From Pseudomonadota bacterium (GTDB lineage: Bacteria; Verrucomicrobiota; Verrucomicrobiia; Limisphaerales; SXTU01), in contig RFSE01000033.1 in the NCBI GenBank assembly GCA_009924135.1, positions 1 to 41,556 of the forward strand: a stretch of DNA of 41,556 bases, written 5' to 3'. A program made the position numbers and the translations under genes. Positions 17,011 through 22,934 of this stretch are shown piece by piece (position 1 is the first letter of the stretch; each line of letters starts with the position of its first letter). The notes beneath the pieces were generated by a model. The model was not told the origin of the DNA, did no database searches, and was given only the letters and a program-made list of their open reading frames with translations.

Positions 17011-18321
17011 TTACATGCAGAAGAAACCCAGCTCCTTCAGACTGGCATGGCCGGGATTCCCAACAACCACATGGTCAATCACGTCGATTTTCAGGAGTTG
17101 TCCGGCCCGGATCAGGTCACGCGTCACTTTGATGTCGGCCTCGCTCGGAGACGGCTCCCCGCTGGGGTGATTGTGCAGGAGCACAATCGCGCTGGCACCG
17201 CTGGCAATCGCGGTTCTGAACACCTCGCGTGCATGGACAAGAATGGTGTCCATCGTGCCCGTCGAAACCAAGTGGTGACCTCGGATGCGCCGCCGCGTGT
17301 TCAGGTGCAACACCACGAAGCACTCGCACTCCGCATTGTAATACGGATGCGTGGTGATGTGCGCCCGCCAGTAGTCGGCGGCGCGCTGCGGGGTGTCGCA
17401 CAGTTGCATCTCCTCGGGCGTCGGACATTCCCGCAGCGCCACGACTTTGAACTCCTTCGGCTGGCTGGGAGCCGGTCCTTCGTCCTCCGGTCGGACATCA
17501 AGGATGAAGTCGCACGCCTTCTGCGCTTGGGCGGCGGCGTGAACGACGAGCTTGCGGTCGTCCTTCAAACGCTCCAGCCAGTTCTGAATGTAGCTGGCCG
17601 ATTGGGCGAGGGTCGTTTGCTCCAATTCACAATGACCGCACAGATACGCCGCGCCCATTTCCGCCACCAATTCCTCGCGGCTGTAAGGCTGGCTGCCAAA
17701 CTGAATCGGGTCGGTCACTTCCTTGCGGTTTAATCGTGACTGGTGCCCGGTGGCGTGCGTCAGTTCGTGGAACAGCGTGCTGTAATACGCCTCCGGGGAC
17801 TCGAACAACTTCGCCTCCGGCATCGTGACGCCATCCTCGCGCGGGGAATAGCAGGCCCGTCCGCCGCCATGCGCAATCGCCGGGCGTCGGGGCATCTGGG
17901 CCACGACCGCCTCGCATTGCTCAATAGGCTGAAACGAGCCATTGGTTTCCGGCGGTGTGGGCAAGGCGATGCCCTCGCACTGAGCGACATTGAAGACGCT
18001 GTGGTAGCGCAGAAACGGAATCCGTTTGCTCTCTCCATTTTCCTGCTCCTCGAACATTTTCCAGAAGACGACGGGAAACGATTTCTCGCCCTTCTTGACG
18101 TGACCGTTCAGCGATTGAACCTGTCGGAACGTGAGCCAGAGCGGGGACGGAAACCCCGCCGCGTGCAAGAGGAACAGATTGATGCCGCGATACGCTTTCC
18201 GGCTCACGTAATTTCGCGGGGCCTGATTTCCTCCTTTCCACGGCCGGTGCCAGGGAACGGTGCCGGCTTCCAACAAACCAATGATGCGGTCCGTGATGAT
18301 TTGATAAACGTCCTTCTTCAT
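17011..18321 (-). CDS. ArdC-like anti-restriction protein fused to a RadC/JAB domain
   Basis: A 436-residue protein. The start at 18321 (MKKDVYQIITDRII) follows a purine-rich GAGAGAGAG ribosome site. Residues 1-120 match the ArdC N-terminal ssDNA-binding domain (TVPWHRPWKGG; PRNYVSRKAYRGIN). Residues 170-265 are its zincin-like metallopeptidase part with HELTH at 185-189 and a downstream Glu in EELVAEMGAAYL. From about 305 a RadC-type JAB domain follows, with intact metal ligands in HNHPSGEPSPSEAD (383-396). ArdC proteins protect incoming plasmid DNA from restriction. RadC-like proteins are common on mobile elements, role unsettled. The joining of both in one chain is the notable feature. It has its own terminator (16975-17004). 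Confidence 0.87.
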   Translation of the reverse strand: MKKDVYQIITDRIIGLLEAGTVPWHRPWKGGNQAPRNYVSRKAYRGINLFLLHAAGFPSPLWLTFRQVQSLNGHVKKGEKSFPVVFWKMFEEQENGESKRIPFLRYHSVFNVAQCEGIALPTPPETNGSFQPIEQCEAVVAQMPRRPAIAHGGGRACYSPREDGVTMPEAKLFESPEAYYSTLFHELTHATGHQSRLNRKEVTDPIQFGSQPYSREELVAEMGAAYLCGHCELEQTTLAQSASYIQNWLERLKDDRKLVVHAAAQAQKACDFILDVRPEDEGPAPSQPKEFKVVALRECPTPEEMQLCDTPQRAADYWRAHITTHPYYNAECECFVVLHLNTRRRIRGHHLVSTGTMDTILVHAREVFRTAIASGASAIVLLHNHPSGEPSPSEADIKVTRDLIRAGQLLKIDVIDHVVVGNPGHASLKELGFFCM

Positions 18322-18379
18322 GTAACTCTCTCTCTGGCCGTCCACCTGTTGATAGCAGGCTGCCTTTGGTGTGGTAACT

Positions 18380-18417
18380 CTCGCTGGAGGCGGGGCGGCC
18401 ATTGAATTTCCAGCGAG
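18380..18417. other. Inverted repeat in the ArdC-RadC leader
   Basis: ctcgctgga (18380-18388) pairs exactly with tccagcgag (18409-18417), in the ~130 bp between the upstream terminator and the ArdC-RadC start. It could be an operator or a leader hairpin; nothing more can be said. Confidence 0.35.
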
Positions 18418-18440
18418 GGGTTTTGCCGCCAACGGGCGGA

Positions 18441-18474
18441 AATTAAAGACGGCCTCTTTCGCGAGAAAGAGGCC
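18441..18474 (-). terminator. Intrinsic terminator of the primase operon
   Basis: Minus strand: 9-bp perfect stem GGCCTCTTT / AAAGAGGCC with a 6-nt loop, then GTCTTTAATTT. It begins 8 bp beyond the stop of the last gene of the primase cassette (18483). Confidence 0.75.
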
Positions 18475-18482
18475 GGTGCGGG

Positions 18483-18755
18483 TCAGTAGTCTTCGGGAAG
18501 CAGCACCGTGGTGGCCGAACGGTCGGCCTCGGTGATTATCCAGAACCTGACTCCTTTCACGGAGCGATAGACGGAGAGGCGGCGGAAGCCTTCCTTGAGG
18601 GAAAGCTCGTTTTCCTCCCGGTCATGCTCGTCCACGTCGCCCCAATCGCCAGTCAAGTGCCGCTGCAAGGCGGCCATGATGTCCGGGTTCGGGATGTGCT
18701 CCAATGCGTTCGGGGTGGCCACCAGCCGCCCCAAGGGAAACTTCGCGGCGCTCAT
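18483..18755 (-). CDS. Small plasmid-type protein, last gene of primase cassette
   Basis: A 90-residue protein starting MSAAKFPLGRLVATPNALEHI. The ATG overlaps the TGA of the gene before it (ATGA), which supports the start and indicates translational coupling. Short proteins with this FPLGRLVATP opening, often called plasmid-related, occur on plasmids and integrated elements; function unknown. The C-terminal half is predicted as beta-strands and contains VKGVRFWIITEADRSATTVLL. An intrinsic terminator follows at 18441-18474. Confidence 0.75.
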   Translation of the reverse strand: MSAAKFPLGRLVATPNALEHIPNPDIMAALQRHLTGDWGDVDEHDREENELSLKEGFRRLSVYRSVKGVRFWIITEADRSATTVLLPEDY

Positions 18756-19081
18756 AGGCGGTAGTCCTCGAAGGTTGCGGCCAGTCCGTCCTCGTCGTCG
18801 CCCATGAGTTCCTCCAGCCCCGCCTTCGTCTCCACGCGGGAGAGGTTGGGTTCTGCGCCTTTGGGACAGGACGGACAGCGGACGACATTGATGACGCCCT
18901 GCCCGAATTCCCAGCCGACGGCCTGGAACTCCTTTCGGTAGCGGTCGGCGAGCTTCTCGGCGCGGGGGAGTGAACCCCACGCCTCGGCTTCCGCGTGACT
19001 CAAGCCCGTCTCGAAGATGGCGTCATGCCAGAGATGATAGACATCCCACGGCTCGCCACAGGTGGAACAATGCACGTCCAT
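18752..19081 (-). CDS. Small zinc-ribbon-like protein
   Basis: A 109-residue protein (MDVHCSTCGEPWDVYHLWHD). Two Cys pairs, CSTC at 5-8 and CPSC at 69-72, suggest one zinc site. The start has a strong AAAGGAG ribosome site 7 nt upstream. Its stop overlaps the next start (ATGA), and its 5' end overlaps the previous gene by about 80 bp. Acidic C-terminus. Function unknown; being held in a coupled block with the primase suggests a role tied to element replication or establishment. Confidence 0.75.
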   Translation of the reverse strand: MDVHCSTCGEPWDVYHLWHDAIFETGLSHAEAEAWGSLPRAEKLADRYRKEFQAVGWEFGQGVINVVRCPSCPKGAEPNLSRVETKAGLEELMGDDEDGLAATFEDYRL

Positions 19082-19398
19082 GATGGAACTCCTTTTGGTG
19101 ACGCCGGCAGGGTCGCCAGCGCGTGGTTGATTTGTCCGCTGGTCAGCGTCCACCCCGCATAGGGGAAATTGGACACCACCGCCCGTTTGAAGCGCTGGTA
19201 AAGTTCCAGCGCCCGTTCGTCGTCGGCGAGATGGTCGGCCAGCAGCGCCAGCGCCAGTTGCGCCGGGCCGCTCCCACCGTAGCCCCACTCGTAGCCGGTG
19301 ACGCTGTGCGGCCACAGGTCGAGCCGGGGATTGAGCGGTCGGCCATCCACCGCAACGATTACCGCATGGCCTTCGCGGCGGCCCGCATACGTCTTCAT
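19000..19398 (-). CDS. DUF6166-type small protein
   Basis: A 132-residue protein, MKTYAGRREGHAVIVAVDGRP... with the characteristic LDLWPHSVTGYEWGYGGSGPAQLALALLADHL core, the hallmark of DUF6166 proteins of plasmids and integrated elements (role unknown). A perfect AGGAGG precedes the start, which overlaps the previous stop (ATGA). Family members are usually around 95 residues; here the reading frame runs on for about 30 more, overlapping the next gene by ~80 bp. The extra tail may be non-functional or the result of loss of the original stop. Confidence 0.8.
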   Translation of the reverse strand: MKTYAGRREGHAVIVAVDGRPLNPRLDLWPHSVTGYEWGYGGSGPAQLALALLADHLADDERALELYQRFKRAVVSNFPYAGWTLTSGQINHALATLPASPKGVPSWTCIVPPVASRGMSIISGMTPSSRRA

Positions 19399-19700
19399 GC
19401 CGTCCTCCTGGCGGTTGGTCCGCGCTTCTTGGGAAGACTGCGGTTGAGGATTTCAGTCGCTGAGTAGGTCGAGATGCGGAACGTAATGGGCGACTGCTTG
19501 AAGCGGACCGGCTTGTCGAAGCGCGTGGTGAACTCCCGTGCCGGGCGGTGCATGAGCACCACGGCGGCACAGTCATTGACCCGGATGACGAGGCCCAGCC
19601 GACCGTCGATGCGGACCACGTCATTGACGCGCAGCCGCAAGGGGTCTGGCCGTTCCCAGCACAGGGCGAACAACTCGCCCTGCACGGGAATGCTGTTCAT
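19395..19700 (-). CDS. Small protein of the primase cassette, unknown
   Basis: A 101-residue protein (MNSIPVQGELFALCWERPDP) whose ATG overlaps the primase TGA and whose TGA overlaps the DUF6166 start. Predicted mostly beta (LRVNDVVRIDGRLGLVIRVNDCAAVVLMHR), with a basic C-terminus (LPKKRGPTARR). No family recognised. The beta-barrel-like pattern and basic tail would suit a nucleic-acid-binding accessory of the primase, but that is only a guess. Confidence 0.68.
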   Translation of the reverse strand: MNSIPVQGELFALCWERPDPLRLRVNDVVRIDGRLGLVIRVNDCAAVVLMHRPAREFTTRFDKPVRFKQSPITFRISTYSATEILNRSLPKKRGPTARRTA

Positions 19701-20722
19701 GGCGCACCTCCGCAGATGTTGTGCAACTCCTCGGGGGTCAGGTGCTCCGGCTGCTGGCCGGCCTGCTCGAAGAGGTGTGCCTTCACGAACAGCCACGGCG
19801 CGAGCCGTGACACGATGTCCTCACGCCCGGCCCGGCCTGCCTCGTCCTCGTCGAGCATGACGATGACCTGGCTGCGTGAGTCGGTGTGTTTGCGAATCAG
19901 CTCCGCCTGCGCGGTTGAAAGCGTGCTGCCCATGAGGGCGACAACGCGCTTCAAGCCACACTGCCAGAGCTTCATCGCGCCGAAGAATCCTTCGACGATG
20001 ACGAGCGGACCCGGCTCTTTACCGGCCCGGTCGAGGTTGAAGAGCTCCTGCGACTTGCGGAAGCCCGGCGGGAGCTTGTATTTCGGGGTGCCCTCGGCGG
20101 GTTCGCCCGGCCAGCGGCCCGCGTAGGCCACGACCTTGCCCTCGGCATTGTGGATGGGGATGGCAATGCGCCCGGCCATCATGCCCTTGGCGCAATGGCC
20201 CAAGCCAAAGTCCACGATGGTTTCCGGCGTCAGGCCGCGCTCGGTCAGGTAGGGATGCTTGCCGTCGAGTTGTTCCAACCGGAACTTCAACGGCACGTTG
20301 GGCGTGCCGTCGTCGGGCTGGGACTTTTCTTTCGAGGCCGTGGGTGCCGGGGCGGGTGTCCGTTGCGCGGGCGGTGTCGCGCGCGGCGGTTCGTTTTCTT
20401 CCTCCGGCGGTTTGTCCGTCGTCGGGAGATTGAACCACTCGCACAACTTCAACGCGGCGGCGTGAACCGTGATGTCCTCCTTCTTCGCGACGAAGTCGAG
20501 GACGTTGCCGCCACACTTGCAATCGCTGAAGCAATTCCAGCAATTCTTGCTGACGCTGACGCGAAACTGCGTCGGGTTGGTGCCGTTGTGAATCGGACAC
20601 GGCCCGCTGAGGCTGTCGCCGCTGCGCTTCATCTGGTCGAGCAAGCCGTAGTGCTGAAGCACCTGCTCCATGGTCACGGCGGCTTTCACCGCCTTGAAGT
20701 CAACGAATTGGGATTTGGACAT
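19697..20722 (-). CDS. DNA primase (CHC2 zinc finger + TOPRIM)
   Basis: A 341-residue primase of plasmid/phage type, shorter than chromosomal DnaG (~600). The zinc finger shows C42-H45 and C61-C64 (PCPIH...CWNC) with extra Cys at 68 and 70. A Pro-rich linker spans about 103-145. The primase core has GRIAIPIHNAEGKVVAYAGR. The TOPRIM domain has E244 (VIVEGFFG) and the D291-x-D293 pair (MLDEDEAG). No helicase-binding C-terminal domain is present. Start supported by AAAGGAG 7 nt upstream. First gene of a five-gene block in which most junctions overlap. It would prime lagging-strand synthesis on the element's own DNA, or the entering strand after transfer. Confidence 0.92.
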   Translation of the reverse strand: MSKSQFVDFKAVKAAVTMEQVLQHYGLLDQMKRSGDSLSGPCPIHNGTNPTQFRVSVSKNCWNCFSDCKCGGNVLDFVAKKEDITVHAAALKLCEWFNLPTTDKPPEEENEPPRATPPAQRTPAPAPTASKEKSQPDDGTPNVPLKFRLEQLDGKHPYLTERGLTPETIVDFGLGHCAKGMMAGRIAIPIHNAEGKVVAYAGRWPGEPAEGTPKYKLPPGFRKSQELFNLDRAGKEPGPLVIVEGFFGAMKLWQCGLKRVVALMGSTLSTAQAELIRKHTDSRSQVIVMLDEDEAGRAGREDIVSRLAPWLFVKAHLFEQAGQQPEHLTPEELHNICGGAP

Positions 20723-20752
20723 GGGGATTCTCCTTTCAAGGAACTGGGTGAA

Positions 20753-20785
20753 CTAAACGCGGCTCGAAATGAGCCGCTTTTCCAT
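20753..20785 (-). CDS. Possible 10-residue leader peptide upstream of the primase
   Basis: MEKRLISSRV, ATG at 20785, stop at 20753, ending 30 nt before the primase start. The ATG lies 5 nt after the TAGGAT of a promoter-like TGGTAGGAT, so it would be translated leaderless. It is written across the hairpin at 20759-20777, the arrangement of attenuator leader peptides. It may equally be chance. Confidence 0.3.
   Translation of the reverse strand: MEKRLISSRV
20759..20781. promoter_or_regulatory. Hairpin in the primase leader (attenuator-like)
   Basis: gcggctc (20759-20765) and gagccgc (20771-20777) form a perfect 7-bp stem with a 5-nt loop; on the plus strand TTTT follows, on the minus strand GTTTAG. 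It sits between the putative primase promoter (20791-20799) and the primase ribosome site, so it would be in the 5' untranslated RNA. As a plus-strand terminator it has no gene to serve. Confidence 0.45.
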
Positions 20786-20790
20786 CGAGC

Positions 20791-20799
20791 ATCCTACCA
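20791..20799 (-). promoter_or_regulatory. Putative extended -10 promoter of the primase operon
   Basis: TGGTAGGAT on the minus strand, matching the extended -10 motif found upstream of other genes in this element (21798, 26254, 26343). The -35 is poor (GTTTTC at 16-bp spacing), as is common with TGn promoters. Confidence 0.45.
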
Positions 20800-20876
20800 C
20801 GAAACACGCCGCGAAAACCAGCCCTCCGCCGGTTACGCCACAGAATCGCCGTCATGTCCAGCAACGCCCCGGCGAC

Positions 20877-21791
20877 TCACTCAAGGAGCGTCGTGGTCTG
20901 GCCGGCGCGTCCGCTTTGAAAGGGGAGCGTGAGCAAATCGCCGTGCGCGGTCAGCGCGGCGAAGTCGGTGAACAGAAAGAGGCCGTGACCGCGCGACAAC
21001 TCCCCGGACGCCTCAACGAGCGAAGCCACCCGCGCCGCGCTCGTGGTGACGGTGACCACACGGAAGCGCTGAAAGCCAAACCGAGTCTGGTGCAAGCCCT
21101 GCGTCCACGTCGCCTCGTAGGACAGTAGCTTTCGCTGGAAGGAACTGCGTGTGAGCGTGCGACGCGTGACCGGCATGGTCGCCCGGTCGGCTTCAAGGAA
21201 GCAGAGGACACGGTTGCGCTCCTTGGGCTGGTCGAGGAATTCCAACGCGAACACGCGGTCTGGAATCACGCCAAGTTTCGCCCGGTTCGCAAAGGTCACA
21301 CTCCACTGGAACGGCTCGCGCTGGCGGCTGGTATCGGCGGGAAGCGGGATGTCCTCACCGAGGAGCAACCGGACCCGGCCATTCTGCCGACAGGACAACT
21401 CAAGCGCCGTCATCACGTCGGACACCATCAAGGCGTGTTCCAAGAACAGTCGGCCAACGGTGGTATTCTTCGCGCGCCAATCGGAGCGGGAACGCTCCTG
21501 CTGCAAAAATGCCGCACCTTGGTTGCCGAGTCCATAGGCCAGACAGCGCGAGCCGCCTTGGTGGTAGTAGTCAATCTGCGCGCGGGGCCGCTCCAAGTAG
21601 CCGTGATGATAGAGCAAACGCAGACGCCGGAGTAGTTGCTGGGGGCTGCCGCCGATGAGGGTGGCAAGGTGCGAGGAACGGAGAAAGCGATGCCGGTGAA
21701 CGTGGCGGAGGATGTCGCGGTCACGCTCCGTGAGTTGCATGGCGGCAACTTCGGGAACGCGTCTGAACCGGGGAAGGCGAAGGGACTCCAT
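20877..21791 (-). CDS. Replication-relaxation family protein
   Basis: A 304-residue protein of the Replic_Relax type found on conjugative and mobilizable elements. N-terminal winged helix at about 18-75 (LTERDRDILRHVHRHRFLRSSHLATLIGGSPQQLLRRLRLLYHHGYLERP). The middle carries FLEHALMVSDVMTALEL and a nuclease-fold-like IPDRVFALEF and CFLEADRAT, features usual in this family. It is thought to help open or process plasmid DNA at replication or transfer origins. The start at 21791 lies 6 nt after a TAGAAT -10 hexamer, suggesting leaderless mRNA; an internal Met at residue 18 is the alternative. Confidence 0.8.
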   Translation of the reverse strand: MESLRLPRFRRVPEVAAMQLTERDRDILRHVHRHRFLRSSHLATLIGGSPQQLLRRLRLLYHHGYLERPRAQIDYYHQGGSRCLAYGLGNQGAAFLQQERSRSDWRAKNTTVGRLFLEHALMVSDVMTALELSCRQNGRVRLLLGEDIPLPADTSRQREPFQWSVTFANRAKLGVIPDRVFALEFLDQPKERNRVLCFLEADRATMPVTRRTLTRSSFQRKLLSYEATWTQGLHQTRFGFQRFRVVTVTTSAARVASLVEASGELSRGHGLFLFTDFAALTAHGDLLTLPFQSGRAGQTTTLLE

Positions 21792-21797
21792 CCCTTC

Positions 21798-21806
21798 ATT
21801 CTACCA
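21798..21806 (-). promoter_or_regulatory. Extended -10 promoter, leaderless start
   Basis: TGGTAGAAT on the minus strand. The hexamer TAGAAT ends 6 nt before the ATG of the replication-relaxation gene, so transcription should start at or very near that ATG. Confidence 0.5.
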
Positions 21807-21824
21807 TGCCGCACGGAAAGAAAC

Positions 21825-22127
21825 TCACTTGGGCTTCTTCTTTGAAGCCGTGGCCCGCGCCTGCTCGATGAGTTCTTCAAGCTTCACGCCCAAGGCCGTC
21901 GAGATGCGAAGTAGCGTGTCCAAAGTCGGATTCCGTTCCTCCTGCTCAACGTAGCTGACCATCTGCCGTGAGAGGCCCGCTCGTTCCGCCAGTGTCTTCA
22001 AGGAAATGCTCTGCCGCTGCCGCTCCTCTCGAAGCAAGCGGGCGATTTGCGAGCAAATCGCTTGGTGAGACTTTTCGTCGGACACGTTCGGAAGGTAGCC
22101 GAGAAACAAGTTGACCGCAGAGGCCAC
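21825..22127 (-). CDS. XRE-family transcriptional regulator
   Basis: Up to 100 residues. A complete HTH_3 domain runs from QIARLLREERQRQSISLKTLAERAGLSRQMVSYVEQEERNPTLDTLLRISTALGVKLEELI. There is no ATG at the start: the longest form uses GTG at 22127, and a second GTG at 22085 gives 86 residues and fits the family better, because it clears the promoter-like palindrome at 22126-22133. Divergent from the 79-residue gene, whose ATG is 17 bp from the longer start, so it probably controls both. Confidence 0.82.
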   Translation of the reverse strand: MASAVNLFLGYLPNVSDEKSHQAICSQIARLLREERQRQSISLKTLAERAGLSRQMVSYVEQEERNPTLDTLLRISTALGVKLEELIEQARATASKKKPK

Positions 22128-22133
22128 TATAGT
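22126..22133. promoter_or_regulatory. Palindromic bidirectional -10 element between divergent genes
   Basis: ACTATAGT is its own reverse complement and offers TATAGT as a -10 in both directions, towards the XRE gene and the 79-residue gene. A wider inverted pair, gaaggta (22091-22097) and taccttc (22134-22140), flanks it and may be the XRE binding site. Confidence 0.4.
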
Positions 22134-22144
22134 TACCTTCTGCC

Positions 22145-22384
22145 ATGTTCATCAAACGACTTGGACCCGCTCCCGCCGCGCGCGAACTCCCGTGCTACGG
22201 CACCTTCGGCTGCCCGGACATTTGGGAACTCGCCGACGGCGACTTCGCCATCATCGGCGCGAACATAACGGCCAGCGCCGCGTTGCTGCCGCCCTCCGCC
22301 GGCTGCGCGCCCGACGAGGCCATTGTCCGCGTCCCGCGCAAGTTGCTCGTCCTCGCCAAGCGCGACATTCCCGAATCCGTCTAG
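22145..22384 (+). CDS. Small conserved-looking protein, unknown
   Basis: A 79-residue protein, MFIKRLGPAPAARELPCYGTFGCPDIWELADGDFAIIG... The GCPDIWELADGDFAIIG core is distinctive and looks conserved, but I cannot name a family. Two Cys in the first third (CYGTFGC) might bind a metal. It is divergent from an XRE regulator and followed 45 bp later by a small membrane protein gene. XRE-plus-small-partner pairs are common on mobile elements, so it may act with that regulator; this is inference. Confidence 0.6.
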   Translation: MFIKRLGPAPAARELPCYGTFGCPDIWELADGDFAIIGANITASAALLPPSAGCAPDEAIVRVPRKLLVLAKRDIPESV

Positions 22385-22414
22385 GCCGTCGCCTTGCCCG
22401 CCTGCGCTGGCTCG

Positions 22415-22423
22415 TGCTAGAAT
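22415..22423 (+). promoter_or_regulatory. Extended -10 promoter of the 151-residue gene
   Basis: TGCTAGAAT; TTGCCC lies 18 bp upstream as a -35. The hexamer ends 6 nt before the ATG at 22430, again predicting leaderless transcription. Confidence 0.5.
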
Positions 22424-22429
22424 ATCGGC

Positions 22430-22885
22430 ATGATGGGAGGTTTGCGGTGGATAATCGAAAATGGATTCACTCTTCTCAACGCAGTCGGCGTGGTGGGTGG
22501 TTTGCTGTTCACGGGCATCTCGCTCCACTCCGAAACCAAGACCCGCCGCGTCGCGAACTTGCTCACGCTGACGCAAAACCACCGCGCGCTGTGGTCGGAG
22601 TATTTCCGCAACCCGCAGTTGGCGCGCGTGCTGGATGCCACGGCGGACACGGGGAAACAGCCGGTCAACCGGGATGAGGAAATCTTCGTCAATCTCGTGA
22701 TTCAACACCTGAGCAGTGTCTTCCACGCCCTGCGGGATGAACTGGTGGTCAAACCCGAAGGACTGCGCCGCGATGTGTGGTGGTTCTTCTCGCTGCCGAT
22801 TCCGCTCGTGGTGTGGGAGCGCGCTAAAGTTCTGCAAAACGACGCCTTCATCGCCTTCGTTGAGCAGTGCCGGAACTGGAAATGA
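22430..22885 (+). CDS. Small membrane-anchored protein, unknown function
   Basis: A 151-residue protein. Residues 14-32 (TLLNAVGVVGGLLFTGISL) form one membrane helix; the rest is a helical cytoplasmic domain (TRRVANLLTLTQNHRALWSEYF; DVWWFFSLPIPLVVWERAKVLQNDAFIAFVEQC). This layout recalls small DUF6082-like membrane proteins, an uncertain resemblance. The start at 22430 lies 6 nt from a -10 hexamer. It ends at an intrinsic terminator (22909-22934) and is convergent with the second ATPase gene. Confidence 0.65.
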   Translation: MMGGLRWIIENGFTLLNAVGVVGGLLFTGISLHSETKTRRVANLLTLTQNHRALWSEYFRNPQLARVLDATADTGKQPVNRDEEIFVNLVIQHLSSVFHALRDELVVKPEGLRRDVWWFFSLPIPLVVWERAKVLQNDAFIAFVEQCRNWK

Positions 22886-22908
22886 TTCCTTGGCGTGCGG
22901 TCGGCATG

Positions 22909-22934
22909 GGAGCGTTTACGCGCTCCTTTTGTTT
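22909..22934 (+). terminator. Intrinsic terminator after the 151-residue gene
   Basis: GGAGCG-TTTACG-CGCTCC followed by TTTTGTTT on the plus strand, 24 bp after the stop. It overlaps the last codons of the convergent ATPase gene (stop at 22916). Confidence 0.7.

Noticed and set aside
20759..20781. Rho-independent terminator for a plus-strand gene
   Set aside because: No plus-strand gene ends upstream of it; it is better explained as a hairpin in the minus-strand primase leader.
20877..21791. Replication-relaxation protein as a relaxase
   Set aside because: No HUH motif or catalytic Tyr/His pattern of MOB relaxases is visible; it is kept as an accessory-type protein.
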